This document shows positions 7,556 to 15,969 of a stretch of 64,000 nucleotides of DNA, one piece after another (within the stretch, counting starts at the first letter, position 1; each line of letters opens with the position of its first letter). This stretch comes from Rhodanobacter sp. Lineage in GTDB: Bacteria > Pseudomonadota > Gammaproteobacteria > Xanthomonadales > Rhodanobacteraceae. A program made the translations under genes and the position numbers. Under the pieces are notes generated by a model. It made no database searches. It worked only from the letters and a program-made list of their open reading frames with translations, and was not told the origin of the DNA. Location: assembly GCA_030148505.1 (NCBI GenBank), contig JASBTI010000014.1, forward strand, positions 124,001 through 188,000, in the 5' to 3' direction.

Positions 7556-8805
7556 CGGTCATGTCCCAGTCGTAGCCCGGCAAATTGCCAGCGGGCGTGG
7601 GGTGGAAAGAAATTTCGGTAACTCGCGCGCAAGTGATGCTGCGGCGTGGCGCACGAGCCACCGCGCAGTACCCACTGACCACACATGAACTTGCCGTTGT
7701 ATTCACCCAGCGAACCGGGTAGGGGGCGGAAGCCGGGGTAACTTACATACGGTGACGCCGTCCACTCCCACACATCGCCATACAGTTGCTGCAAGCCTTC
7801 GCCTGGCTGTGCCTGGCGCGGATGAAAGCGCTGTGTCTCCTGAAAGTTGCCCTTTATTCGCGCCGCCTGCGCCGCTGACTCCCACTCCGCCTCGGTGGGC
7901 AGACGGGCGTCGGCCCACCGCGCGAACGCCTCGGCCTCGAAATAGCTGAGGTGGCAAACCGGCTCGTGTGGATCGAGAGCGCGCACCCCACCGAGGGTGA
8001 ATTCGCTGGCCAGATCGTCGCCCCAGTACAGCGGATGTTGCCAGTTTCCGGCTTGCACTGCGGCCCAGCCATCGGACAACCAGAGACCCGGCTCCCGATA
8101 GCCGCCTTCGTGCACGAAGGCCAGGTATTCGGCATTGGTGACGGCCCGATTTGCCAAGGCATGGGGCTGCAACAAGGTGCGATGGCGCGGTATCTCGTTG
8201 TCGAAGGCGAAGCCCTCGCCATGGTGTCCGATCTCGACGATGCCATCGACGCCACTGAGAAACCGCAAAGGGACTGCTTCGGTGATGCTCTCCATCGGCG
8301 CCAGCCTGCGATACGCTGGCTGCAATGGGTTGCTCCAGAGGGCATGCTTGATATCCGTCAGGAAGAGCTCCTGGTGTTGCTGTTCGTGCTGCAGACCGAG
8401 CTCGACCAGGGTGGTCAGCTCCGGGTCATCGTCGCGGCCCAGCAGATCGCCGACTGCCGCGTCGATGTAATCGCGGTAATCGCGCACCTCGTCCAGTGAA
8501 GGCCGCGACAACAGCCCCCGCCGAGGGCGCGCATGCATGGGCCCAACTGATTGGTAATAGGAATTGAACAGGAAGTGCCACGCCAAATTGCGTGGCCTGT
8601 ATGCCGGATCGCGCCCCAGCACGAACTGTTCGAAAAACCAGCTGGTATGCGCAAGATGCCACTTGCCCGGACTCGCGTCGGGCATCGACTGCACCAGCAG
8701 ATCTTCTGCGCTGAGGCCATCGCAAAGCGCCACCGTGGCGCGACGCACCGCCGCGAACCTTGTGGCGAGGTCCGGCGGGACAACCGTTTGCCGGAAAACT
8801 ACCAT
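7552..8805 (-). CDS. egtB: Ergothioneine biosynthesis sulfoxide synthase EgtB
   Basis: About 417 residues. The N-terminal DinB-like domain supplies iron ligands: KWHLAHT with His50, and HEQQHQE with His140, His144 and Glu146, the HX3HXE motif of EgtB. A C-terminal formylglycine-generating-enzyme-like domain follows (RLPTEAEWE, GDVWEWTAS, VLRGGSCATP). EgtB couples hercynine to a thiol with O2; whether the donor is cysteine or gamma-glutamylcysteine cannot be read from sequence. I prefer the ATG at 8805 (MVVFRQ) over the TTG at 8874, whose extra residues look non-coding. It is the first gene of the egtBD operon, overlapping egtD by 4 bases. Confidence 0.92.
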   Translation of the reverse strand: MVVFRQTVVPPDLATRFAAVRRATVALCDGLSAEDLLVQSMPDASPGKWHLAHTSWFFEQFVLGRDPAYRPRNLAWHFLFNSYYQSVGPMHARPRRGLLSRPSLDEVRDYRDYIDAAVGDLLGRDDDPELTTLVELGLQHEQQHQELFLTDIKHALWSNPLQPAYRRLAPMESITEAVPLRFLSGVDGIVEIGHHGEGFAFDNEIPRHRTLLQPHALANRAVTNAEYLAFVHEGGYREPGLWLSDGWAAVQAGNWQHPLYWGDDLASEFTLGGVRALDPHEPVCHLSYFEAEAFARWADARLPTEAEWESAAQAARIKGNFQETQRFHPRQAQPGEGLQQLYGDVWEWTASPYVSYPGFRPLPGSLGEYNGKFMCGQWVLRGGSCATPQHHLRASYRNFFPPHARWQFAGLRLGHDR

Positions 8806-8943
8806 GGGCGATGATGCACAAGAATCAACACGACAGCACCGTGCAAGAACATGACTGTCAGCATGCCGCGACAAGCGTTCAAATCATGTGATGCGGGTCA
8901 CCTGAATAGGCACGGCCCGTCGACCGAGCTCATGACCCAAAAG

Positions 8944-8975
8944 AAAAAACCCGGCTGCGAAGCCGGGCTTTTCTT
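8944..8975 (-). terminator. Intrinsic terminator downstream of the 9.0-9.4 kb gene
   Basis: CCCGGCT/AGCCGGG form a 7-bp GC stem with a GCGA loop. On the minus strand the stem is followed by GGGTTTTTTCTTTT, a good U-tract, placed about 30 bases after the stop of the histidine-rich protein gene. Confidence 0.85.
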
Positions 8976-9004
8976 TCCATACGCGATTCGCTCGATTCGA
9001 CAGC

Positions 9005-9433
9005 TCAATCGCCATCATCATCGTCATACCCATCATCACGCAGGTACCGGTGCGGATAGCTATCGCGATAGATCACCGTGCGAGTCACCACCCGACGACG
9101 CACGATCGGTAGACCATCTTCGTAGACTACAGTGCGCGGCGGATCGTAGTAGGTGGGTGGGCCGTAATAGACCGGAGCCGGGCGCAGCGCATCGCTGACC
9201 AGGCCTACCACGGCGCCAGTCACCAGGGCCCCGGCGATCCAGCGACCGCCGTCCAGGTGACCGCCGTCATGGTCGCGATAGCCGCGATGATATTCGCCGT
9301 GATGGCCGCCACGCCAGCCGTCATGACCACGCCAACCATCGTGCGCCGACGCGGCGACGGGCATGGCGACCGCAGCGGCAACCGCAAGACCGAGGGTCGC
9401 CAACTTGCTCACACTGTTGAAACGCTTGGTCAT
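9005..9433 (-). CDS. Secreted His/Gly/Tyr-rich hypothetical protein
   Basis: 142 residues from the ATG at 9433, which has GGAGGAG 7 bases upstream. A signal peptide ends near 'PVAASAHD'. The mature N-terminus is unusually rich in His, Gly, Trp and Arg (HDGWRGHDGWRGGHHGEYHRGYRDHDGGH). A short hydrophobic glycine-zipper-like stretch (WIAGALVTGAVVGLVSDAL), a PVYYGPPTYYDPP segment and an acidic tail (DDGYDDDDGD) follow. Such proteins are common and uncharacterised in xanthomonads. The His and Asp clusters could bind metal and the hydrophobic stretch could insert in the envelope, but neither is shown. An intrinsic terminator follows the gene. Confidence 0.8.
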   Translation of the reverse strand: MTKRFNSVSKLATLGLAVAAAVAMPVAASAHDGWRGHDGWRGGHHGEYHRGYRDHDGGHLDGGRWIAGALVTGAVVGLVSDALRPAPVYYGPPTYYDPPRTVVYEDGLPIVRRRVVTRTVIYRDSYPHRYLRDDGYDDDDGD

Positions 9434-9498
9434 GATCAGTCTCCTCCGTTGGTACGCTGTCATCGTCGGTCCACCCCGCTTAATATGAACTGAAGGGT

Positions 9499-11685
9499 TT
9501 ACTTTTTAACCTGGGCGGAATCCCAGGGATTGACTCCCTGCTCGGCCTTGCGCCGCCGCAACAACCAGCATCCATGGATATCGGCGCGCCTGGCAAAGTC
9601 AAACGGGATGCTGGGGGCCGTCCAGTCCTCGATCTCGAAGCGCTGCTCCAGATCCACACGGTCCAGCTTGAACCGGCGGAAGTTGTTGGAGAACACAATC
9701 ACCCCGTCCCGCGTCAGACGCTCCCGGCAGGCGTCGAGCAACTTCACATGGTCGCGCTGCACGTCAAAGTCCTCGGCGCGCTTGGAGTTGGAGAAGGTCG
9801 GCGGGTCGACGAAGATCAGCCCGTAATGACCGCGGTCGCGCTGCAGGAACTCCAGCGCATCGAACTGCATCAACCGGTGACTGGCACCGCTGAAGCCGTT
9901 CAGCGCCAGGTTGCGCGAGGCCCATTCCAGATAGGTGGCGGACAGGTCCACGCTGGTGGTTTCCAACGCACCGCCTGCCGCCGCATGCACGCTGGCGGTG
10001 GCGGTGTAGGCAAACAGGTTGAGAAAGCATTTGCCGTGCGCCAACTCGCGTACTTTCGCCCGCACCAGCCGGTGATCGAGGAACAGTCCGGTATCGAGAT
10101 AATCCGTGAGATTGACCAGGAACTTCAGGCCGTCCTCCTCCACCTCGATGAACTCGTTACGCCGGTCAAGCTGGCCGTACTTGGACCCGCCCTTGCCGCG
10201 TTCGCGGGTCTTGATCGCGATGCGCTCACGCGGCACGCCGAGCACGTCACCGGCGACGCGAGCGATTTCGCGCAGGCGCAAGCGGGCGATATCAGCCGGC
10301 ACCTCGGCCGGTGCGCGGTATTCCTGGATGTGCAGGTGAGCGTTACCACTGGTGTCTCCGTACACATCGATTGCGGCGGCGTATTCGGGCAGATCCTGAT
10401 CGTAAGTGCGCCAGCAGTGGACGCCCTCACGCGCCAATCGCTTGCGCAAATGCTTGACGTTTTTTTCCAGCCGGTTCTTCAGCATCTGCGCACCGGCCGA
10501 CAGCGGCTTCGGCTCGCGCGGCGCTTCGTCGCGCTGGCTCAGGTCGAACGTCAGCAAGACGGTTTCCAGCGCGCCGTTGTAAAGCGCATAGCGCTTGTCC
10601 GCGTGCAATCGCATGGCGCGACCCAACTCCACGTCACCGGCGAGCACAGCGGCACGCCAGCCGCTGAAACGCGCACGTAACGTGTCACCCAGCAGGCGAT
10701 ACAGCTTCGGCATCTCGGCGCGTTCACCGAGCCGTTCGCCGTAGGGCGGATTGGTGATGACCAGGCCATAGCCGAGGCCCGGCGGCGGCGCGGCATGGGC
10801 CAGATCCTGCCGGTCCAACGTGAAGAAACCGGCCACACCCGCTTCCTGCGCGTTGCGTTTGGCCGTCTGCACCATGCGGGGGTCGGCATCGCTGCCGAAA
10901 AACACGCTGCGCAATCCACGCAAGCCGGTTTCGGCGCGTTGCTTGGCCTCGTCCAGCAAGCCGCGCCACAGCGCAATGTCGTGCTGCTGCCAACCGAGGA
11001 AGCCGAAATACTGACGGCGCAGGCCTGGTGCCACGTCCGCTGCCATCAGCGCCCCCTCGATCAGCAGCGTACCCGAGCCGCACATCGGATCGAGCAGGGC
11101 ACCGCCATCTGCATACATCTCGGGCCAGCGCGCACGCAGCAGCATGGCGGCGGCCAGGTTCTCCTTCAGCGGCGCTTCGCCCTGCACTTCGCGCCAGCCA
11201 CGGCGGTGCAATGGCGAGCCGGCCAGATCCAGCGACACCGTGGCGCGATCGCGACGCAGCCGCACATTGATGCGAATGTCCGGCTCATCGGTGTCGATGC
11301 CGGGTCGATTACCGTCCCGTTGGCGGAACTGGTCGACTACCGCGTCCTTGGTGCGCAGGCCGATGAACTGGCTGTGAGTGAGCTTGCTCATCGCGGTGCC
11401 CGCATCCACGGCGAAAGTGGCATGCGCGGCCAGGTGCTGGCTCCACTCGATGTCCTGCACACCGCGGTACAGCGCATCGTCGTCGACCGCATCGAATTCG
11501 GCTAGTGGCCGCAGGACGCGGCTGGCCAGACGCGACCAAAGGCAGGCGCGATACGCAATTTCGAGGGTTCCGGAAAAATGTACACCCGCCAGCGCCTCGC
11601 GTACGTCGCTGGCGCCGATCGCGACTAGTTCGTCGCGCAGCAGGTATTCCAGCCCTTTCGGGCAAGTCGCGAAGTAGGGGCTCAT
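9499..11685 (-). CDS. rlmL: Bifunctional 23S rRNA methyltransferase RlmKL (m2G2445 / m7G2069)
   Basis: 728 residues, full length for the fused RlmL-RlmK protein. The N-terminal THUMP region (to about 160) precedes the RlmL methyltransferase domain, with DPMCGSGT and the ITNPPYGER catalytic motif. The C-terminal RlmK domain carries the NLFAYTATASVHAA SAM motif and FVDPPTFSNSK. It modifies G2445 and G2069 of 23S rRNA. The ATG at 11685 overlaps the stop of the upstream hydrolase (ATGA), so the two are translationally coupled. The gene is isolated from other ribosome genes, which is usual. Confidence 0.95.
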   Translation of the reverse strand: MSPYFATCPKGLEYLLRDELVAIGASDVREALAGVHFSGTLEIAYRACLWSRLASRVLRPLAEFDAVDDDALYRGVQDIEWSQHLAAHATFAVDAGTAMSKLTHSQFIGLRTKDAVVDQFRQRDGNRPGIDTDEPDIRINVRLRRDRATVSLDLAGSPLHRRGWREVQGEAPLKENLAAAMLLRARWPEMYADGGALLDPMCGSGTLLIEGALMAADVAPGLRRQYFGFLGWQQHDIALWRGLLDEAKQRAETGLRGLRSVFFGSDADPRMVQTAKRNAQEAGVAGFFTLDRQDLAHAAPPPGLGYGLVITNPPYGERLGERAEMPKLYRLLGDTLRARFSGWRAAVLAGDVELGRAMRLHADKRYALYNGALETVLLTFDLSQRDEAPREPKPLSAGAQMLKNRLEKNVKHLRKRLAREGVHCWRTYDQDLPEYAAAIDVYGDTSGNAHLHIQEYRAPAEVPADIARLRLREIARVAGDVLGVPRERIAIKTRERGKGGSKYGQLDRRNEFIEVEEDGLKFLVNLTDYLDTGLFLDHRLVRAKVRELAHGKCFLNLFAYTATASVHAAAGGALETTSVDLSATYLEWASRNLALNGFSGASHRLMQFDALEFLQRDRGHYGLIFVDPPTFSNSKRAEDFDVQRDHVKLLDACRERLTRDGVIVFSNNFRRFKLDRVDLEQRFEIEDWTAPSIPFDFARRADIHGCWLLRRRKAEQGVNPWDSAQVKK

Positions 11686-12209
11686 GCAGGATCCGTCAAT
11701 CGATCGAGCAGCGACGAAAACTGGGCGGCAATGGCGGCCATGCTGTCTCCCAGGCGGTGGTCGTCATCCAGTAACAGCAGTGGCAGACGACGGCGAGCGC
11801 AGAACGCCTGAATTCCTCCGACCGGACATACCTCGTCACGCCACCCGTGGATCAGCATGCCAGGTACGCCGCGGCGCAGATCAAGCGCACGTGGGTAACC
11901 GGGAATGCCGCTCGGTGTGGCCAGCAACAACAACCCGGCAACCGGTACATCCAGCGAGGCCAGGCCGGAAACGAACGCCCCCATGCTCGATCCGATCAAC
12001 AGCGGTGGCGCGTCCAGCGACTCGATGGTCGCGCGCAGACGGGCGATCCGTGGCGCCACCGAATCGGCATGTCCGCGTGCATCGTCGGTACGATAGTCCG
12101 GCCGGTGCGTGCACCAACCCCGTGATTCCGCCAGTGCGGCCAGCGCGCTGATCTTGGTGGCGTCCGGACTGGAATCCGAGCCGTGCGAAAGAATGATATG
12201 GCCGCGCAT
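11682..12209 (-). CDS. Small alpha/beta-hydrolase-fold protein
   Basis: About 175 residues from the ATG at 12209, which has GGAG 6 bases upstream. It opens with a strand and oxyanion-type HGSDSSPDATK, carries the nucleophile elbow IGSSMGA, then an HGWRDEVCPV acid-loop segment and a final DDDHRLGD that offers the catalytic histidine. This suits the small KANL3/Tex30-type or YqiA-like hydrolases. No substrate can be assigned and there is no signal peptide. The stop overlaps the rlmKL start by 4 bases, and the promoter is in the 85-base gap shared with the divergent amidase. Confidence 0.75.
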   Translation of the reverse strand: MRGHIILSHGSDSSPDATKISALAALAESRGWCTHRPDYRTDDARGHADSVAPRIARLRATIESLDAPPLLIGSSMGAFVSGLASLDVPVAGLLLLATPSGIPGYPRALDLRRGVPGMLIHGWRDEVCPVGGIQAFCARRRLPLLLLDDDHRLGDSMAAIAAQFSSLLDRLTDPA

Positions 12210-12294
12210 GACGGTCTCCGTGAACGTCCGTTGCAGGACGCGCATCGTAGCAGGGCCGTTCCCGTCCGGCCTGCCGCCGTGCGAGACTTTCGCC

Positions 12295-12858
12295 ATGCCG
12301 ATAACTATCCACGACCAGCCTTTGCCTTATGTGGCGCAGCTGTCCGAGCGCCCCGCCAGCGCCGTCGAGCTGGTGGTGATCCATTGCACCGAGCTGTCTG
12401 ACCTGGCCGAAGCCCGTCGTTACGGCGAAAAAGCCCTGTATACCAATGGTACGGGCAACAGCGGGCACTACTATATCGATCGCGACGGCACGATCTACCG
12501 TTACGTTCCCGGCACCCGCATGGCCAACCATGTGCGAGGGTACAACCCGCAATCGATCGGTATCGAGCTGGTCAACCGCGGCCGCTATCCGCGCTGGTGG
12601 GATTCGCGGCAGCAACAGATGACCGAGCCCTATACCGAGGCCCAGGTTGGCGCACTGCGCGCCTTGCTGGCGCAGCTTCGCAACGATTTCCCGAACCTGC
12701 GCCAGATCGCCGGGCACGAGGATCTGGACACTGCGATGATCCCGGCCAGCGACGACCCCTCCAGGGAAATCCACCGCAAACTCGATCCAGGCCCGCTGTT
12801 CCCGTGGAATGAAGTACTCGCGGGCAGCGGACTGCAACGCATCGGCACCGATCGCTGA
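12295..12858 (+). CDS. N-acetylmuramoyl-L-alanine amidase, Amidase_2 (AmpD/AmiD-like), cytoplasmic
   Basis: 187 residues with the Amidase_2 signatures VIHCTE (zinc His), GHYYIDRDGTIYR, IGIELVN and GHED (zinc His), and a final KLDPGPLFPW (zinc Asp). It should cleave the lactyl-amide bond between MurNAc and the stem peptide. There is no signal peptide, so a recycling role in the cytosol is likely. The GHED to LDPG interval is about twice that of E. coli AmpD, with the insert DTAMIPASDDPSREIHR. The ATG at 12295 is chosen because upstream codons overlap the divergent hydrolase and lack homology. It may or may not be the beta-lactamase-linked AmpD of the organism. Confidence 0.85.
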   Translation: MPITIHDQPLPYVAQLSERPASAVELVVIHCTELSDLAEARRYGEKALYTNGTGNSGHYYIDRDGTIYRYVPGTRMANHVRGYNPQSIGIELVNRGRYPRWWDSRQQQMTEPYTEAQVGALRALLAQLRNDFPNLRQIAGHEDLDTAMIPASDDPSREIHRKLDPGPLFPWNEVLAGSGLQRIGTDR

Positions 12859-12897
12859 AACAGCGTTCTTCAAAGCGGATCACTGGCTCCCGGCGGC

Positions 12898-12903
12898 TAT
12901 AAT
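12898..12903 (+). promoter_or_regulatory. Candidate -10 box of tesB
   Basis: A perfect TATAAT lies 37 bases upstream of the tesB ATG. No recognisable TTGACA-like -35 is 16-18 bases further up, so only the -10 is claimed. Confidence 0.35.
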
Positions 12904-12939
12904 CGACGGCTTGCCCCCTCAAACCAGGACATTTTTCAC

Positions 12940-13806
12940 ATGCGGGAAGTCCACGTCGCCGAACTGATCGAGTTGCTGCAACTCGAACGGCTGGAAGACA
13001 ATCTTTTCCGCGGCCAGAGCCGGGATATCGGCACCCGCTTCGTGTTTGGCGGACAGGTGCTGGGACAGGCGCTGGCGGCGGCGCAGGAGACCGTGGAGTC
13101 GGCCCGCGAGGCGCATTCCCTGCATGCCTATTTCCTGCGTGCCGGCGATATCACCGCACCCATTGTCTACAATGTGGAGCGAACCCGCGACGGGGGCTCG
13201 TTCTCGTCACGGCGGGTGGTGGCGATCCAGCATGGCCAACCGATCCTCAACGGCTCGATCTCGTTTCAGCGGCCGGAGTCGGGCTTCGAACATCAGACCG
13301 CCATGCCCGAGGTACCCTCCCCTGACGAGCTGCCGCCGATGCGTCATTTGCCGCAGGCGGAGCTGGACCGCTTGCCGGTAAAGTTGCAGCGCTGGTTGGG
13401 TATCGATGGCCCGTTCGAATTTCGCCAGGTATGGCCTCGTGACGAGCTGCACCCCGTCAAACAGCCGCCCATCCAGCACATCTGGTTTCGCCTCACCGCG
13501 CCGATCGGCGACGCCGCGATTTTGCATCGCACCATGCTTGCGTACGCGTCGGATTTTCACCTGATTGGCACCGCCACCCTGCCCCACGGGATCTCCTACA
13601 TGACCCGCAATGTACAGATGGCCAGCCTCGACCATGCCCTGTGGTTCCATCGTCCCTTTCGAGTCGACCAGTGGCTGCTGTATTCATTCGACAGCCCCAC
13701 GGCGCAAGGTGGCCGTGGTCTCGCGCGTGGCCAGATTTTCACGCGCGACGGCCAGCTGATCGCGTCCACCGCGCAGGAGGGTCTGATCCGCCTGCGCGGC
13801 AACTGA
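12940..13806 (+). CDS. tesB: Acyl-CoA thioesterase II
   Basis: 288 residues with a double hot-dog organisation typical of TesB: RFVFGGQVLGQALAAA near residue 27, SLHAYFLRAGD, then a second repeat with MLAYASDFHLIGTA and the C-terminal SPTAQGGRGLARGQIFTRDGQLIASTAQEGLIR. TesB hydrolyses medium and long acyl-CoA thioesters in the cytoplasm. Length and motif order match E. coli TesB (286 aa). It is followed 22 bases later by the small DUF2007-type gene in the same direction. Confidence 0.94.
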   Translation: MREVHVAELIELLQLERLEDNLFRGQSRDIGTRFVFGGQVLGQALAAAQETVESAREAHSLHAYFLRAGDITAPIVYNVERTRDGGSFSSRRVVAIQHGQPILNGSISFQRPESGFEHQTAMPEVPSPDELPPMRHLPQAELDRLPVKLQRWLGIDGPFEFRQVWPRDELHPVKQPPIQHIWFRLTAPIGDAAILHRTMLAYASDFHLIGTATLPHGISYMTRNVQMASLDHALWFHRPFRVDQWLLYSFDSPTAQGGRGLARGQIFTRDGQLIASTAQEGLIRLRGN

Positions 13807-13828
13807 GCCGTTCGCGTAAACTGCCCCC

Positions 13829-14221
13829 ATGCGCCAGATCTATACCTCTCCCCGGGCGGAGAACATCGACAACGTGGTTGCCCTGATGGCCGAAAACGGC
13901 ATCGAGACCACAGTGGCGAACCGCTCCAACTACAACCGCCGCAACTGGCAGCGTTTCAGCTATACGCAACGCCAGGGTGATCGCGAAAGCTGGGCACAAG
14001 TGTGGGTCAGCCATGCTGATGACTACACCCGCGCCCGCGCCCTGCTGCGCGAAATCGGCATCGAACCGGTGATCCGCCACGGCGAAGAACTGGCTGCTGC
14101 CCGCAACCCCACACCGGTTAACCAACGTCAGCGCACCGTGGTAAGGGCGCGTCGCATCGCGCTGCTGGCCGTGCTGGCCGCCTTTGCGATGGTGGTGCTG
14201 CGCTACCTGCACGTGGTGTGA
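13829..14221 (+). CDS. DUF2007-like protein with C-terminal membrane anchor
   Basis: 130 residues. The N-terminal part (MRQIYTSPRAENIDNVVALMAENGIETTVANR ... VWVSHADDYTRARALLREIG) has the beta-alpha-beta pattern of the DUF2007 'putative signal transducing' domain, a small GlnB-like fold. A basic linker and one hydrophobic segment (IALLAVLAAFAMVVL) at the C-terminus follow, so it is probably tail-anchored in the inner membrane. Function is not known. It lies between tesB and bpt on the same strand with short gaps. Confidence 0.7.
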   Translation: MRQIYTSPRAENIDNVVALMAENGIETTVANRSNYNRRNWQRFSYTQRQGDRESWAQVWVSHADDYTRARALLREIGIEPVIRHGEELAAARNPTPVNQRQRTVVRARRIALLAVLAAFAMVVLRYLHVV

Positions 14222-14267
14222 CGTGGTGCGATGGTACCGTCCAAGCCGGCGAGCATAGAATCGGGGC

Positions 14268-14972
14268 ATGCGCTCCGACCCTGTCCGTCTGTTCCAGACC
14301 CTGCCCCACGCGTGCGGTTATTACGCCGATCGCACCGCACAGAATCTGGTCATCGATCCGGCTGCGCCTCAACTCGACAGACTGTATGGACCTGCGCTGG
14401 AACGAGGCTTTCGTCGCGCCGGGGGCCATCTGTATCTGCCCAACTGCCCGCAATGTCGCGCGTGTACGCCGTGCCGGATTGACGTGGAGCACTTTCAGCC
14501 GGACCGCTCACAGCGCCGCTGCCACAAGCGTAATGCGGATCTCCAGATCAGCGAATCGATGCCTGGCTACAACCGTGAACGGCATGCCTTGTACGAGCGT
14601 TATCTGCAAAGCCGTCATCGTGGTGGCGGCATGGACGAGGCCGAGGCCAGTGACTTTCGCCGCTTCCTCACCGCACCGTGGAGTCCCACATTGTTCCTAG
14701 AGCTACGGTTACGGGAGCGCTTGCTGGCCGTCGCCGTCACGGATGTCTCCATCAACGGCCTTTCCGCGGTCTATACGTTTTACGATCCCGAGGAAAGCGG
14801 GCGCGGCCTTGGCACCTACGCAATCCTGCAGCAGGTGGAGCTTGCCAGACGCCGGGGCATGCCATGGCTCTACCTGGGCTTCTGGATCGACGGCCACCCG
14901 AAGATGGACTACAAGCGACGCTTTCGACCACTGCAACTTCGCGTAGCCAGCGGTTGGACGACGATGACCTGA
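14268..14972 (+). CDS. bpt: Aspartate/glutamate leucyltransferase (Bpt, N-degron pathway)
   Basis: 234 residues. The N-terminal ATE_N block contains the conserved cysteine cluster (ACGYYADRTAQNLV, then CPQCRACTPCRIDV), and the C-terminal GNAT-like ATE_C block has VYTFYDPEESGRGLGTYAILQQVE and YLGFWIDGHPKMDYKRRF. Bpt transfers Leu from leucyl-tRNA to N-terminal Asp or Glu, marking proteins for ClpS/ClpAP. Length and motifs are complete. A TAGAAT box sits just upstream of the ATG. Confidence 0.93.
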   Translation: MRSDPVRLFQTLPHACGYYADRTAQNLVIDPAAPQLDRLYGPALERGFRRAGGHLYLPNCPQCRACTPCRIDVEHFQPDRSQRRCHKRNADLQISESMPGYNRERHALYERYLQSRHRGGGMDEAEASDFRRFLTAPWSPTLFLELRLRERLLAVAVTDVSINGLSAVYTFYDPEESGRGLGTYAILQQVELARRRGMPWLYLGFWIDGHPKMDYKRRFRPLQLRVASGWTTMT

Positions 14973-15071
14973 GGTAAGCAAATCACAGCGAAGCTCAATG
15001 CCTCGTTCCGGCCTGGGCATTTTATGTCGTCGGCGCGTCACGCAGATCAAAATCTACTGCATCGATGTGGG

Positions 15072-15102
15072 AAAAAGCAGGCTGGAGCGCCTCCAACCTG
15101 CC
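15072..15102 (-). terminator. Intrinsic terminator of the 15.1-15.7 kb gene
   Basis: GCAGGCTGGAG (15077-15087) pairs with CTCCAACCTGC (15091-15101) apart from one mismatch. On the minus strand the stem is followed by TTTTT, about 50 bases beyond the stop at 15149. Confidence 0.75.
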
Positions 15103-15148
15103 TTTATGGCGTGCAGGGAAACTCAATCCAACATGATGTGATGCGTGG

Positions 15149-15697
15149 CTATCGAGCAGCCACTTCCTGTTGTTGAGTGACCTTGAAGTCCGTGACTTGG
15201 TTGTTTCCGTCACACATCACATTGGCTGTCAGATTCGCTCGTTGATATTTCATGGGGATCGCGACCACGGCCTGGCCTTCGCCACCGACTCCGATCAGCG
15301 GCTGATGGCTGAAACTCGACCACTTCCCATAAGAAGACTCCAGCGATGTCCACATCCGTGCAAGATGCTCAGGCGTGACCTGACTCTGCGCCGATGGGCT
15401 GAAAGACTTCAAAGCACCCTTGTAATCCTGGCTCGCAAGCTCATGCAGCATCCACCGCGCCTGCCTCAGACATTGCCCGATAAGAATGCCGCTCGGCGAA
15501 TGAGAATCCGAGGTCAGTAGGGAAAAATCGTATTTCCGGAACGGCGGGCTGGCCGTTTGGTAAGCAGAAAAGTTGCGGGTTGTCTGCAAGCTGTCCCGCA
15601 TTCCTTGGGTCACTCCCTGATTCTGCGTGCCTTGTGCCCACGCACAATCCATCAAAGACAGGGTCAAGACAACGGAGGTCATCAACACCATCTTCAT
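15149..15697 (-). CDS. Secreted hypothetical protein, DUF4019/DUF3887-like
   Basis: 182 residues with a signal peptide (MKMVLMTSVVLTLSLMDCAWAQ) and GAAGGAG upstream of the ATG. The mature part has QARWMLHELASQDYKGALKSFSPSAQSQVTPEHLARMWTSLESSYGKW, then beta strands (GQAVVAIPMKYQRANLTANVMCDGNNQVTDFKV). This layout resembles the cystatin/NTF2-like domains of DUF3887 or DUF4019 proteins, in which a helix pair is followed by a curved sheet. No catalytic motif is seen and the family call is tentative. An intrinsic terminator follows it. Confidence 0.7.
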   Translation of the reverse strand: MKMVLMTSVVLTLSLMDCAWAQGTQNQGVTQGMRDSLQTTRNFSAYQTASPPFRKYDFSLLTSDSHSPSGILIGQCLRQARWMLHELASQDYKGALKSFSPSAQSQVTPEHLARMWTSLESSYGKWSSFSHQPLIGVGGEGQAVVAIPMKYQRANLTANVMCDGNNQVTDFKVTQQQEVAAR

Positions 15698-15969
15698 GCG
15701 CTCTCTCCTTCGTAGCGGCAGGTTCTATTACTGCGGATCACCAGCAAAGCCCCCAGGCGCAGACATCGAAAGAAAAAACGACTCTCGTGCTGACCTTGAT
15801 GTTCATCCTTGTGGCAACCACGGTACGGCAGCCTCAGGATGATCCTTTCAAAAAAATGTCAAATCAACAGTTTGGATCAAGCATGAACGCCCAAAGTTCG
15901 CTTAAGTGCACGAAAGCCGTGGCCACACGCGTTCAAAATCCGTATTTTCATGCGCTATGCGCCGCCGAT

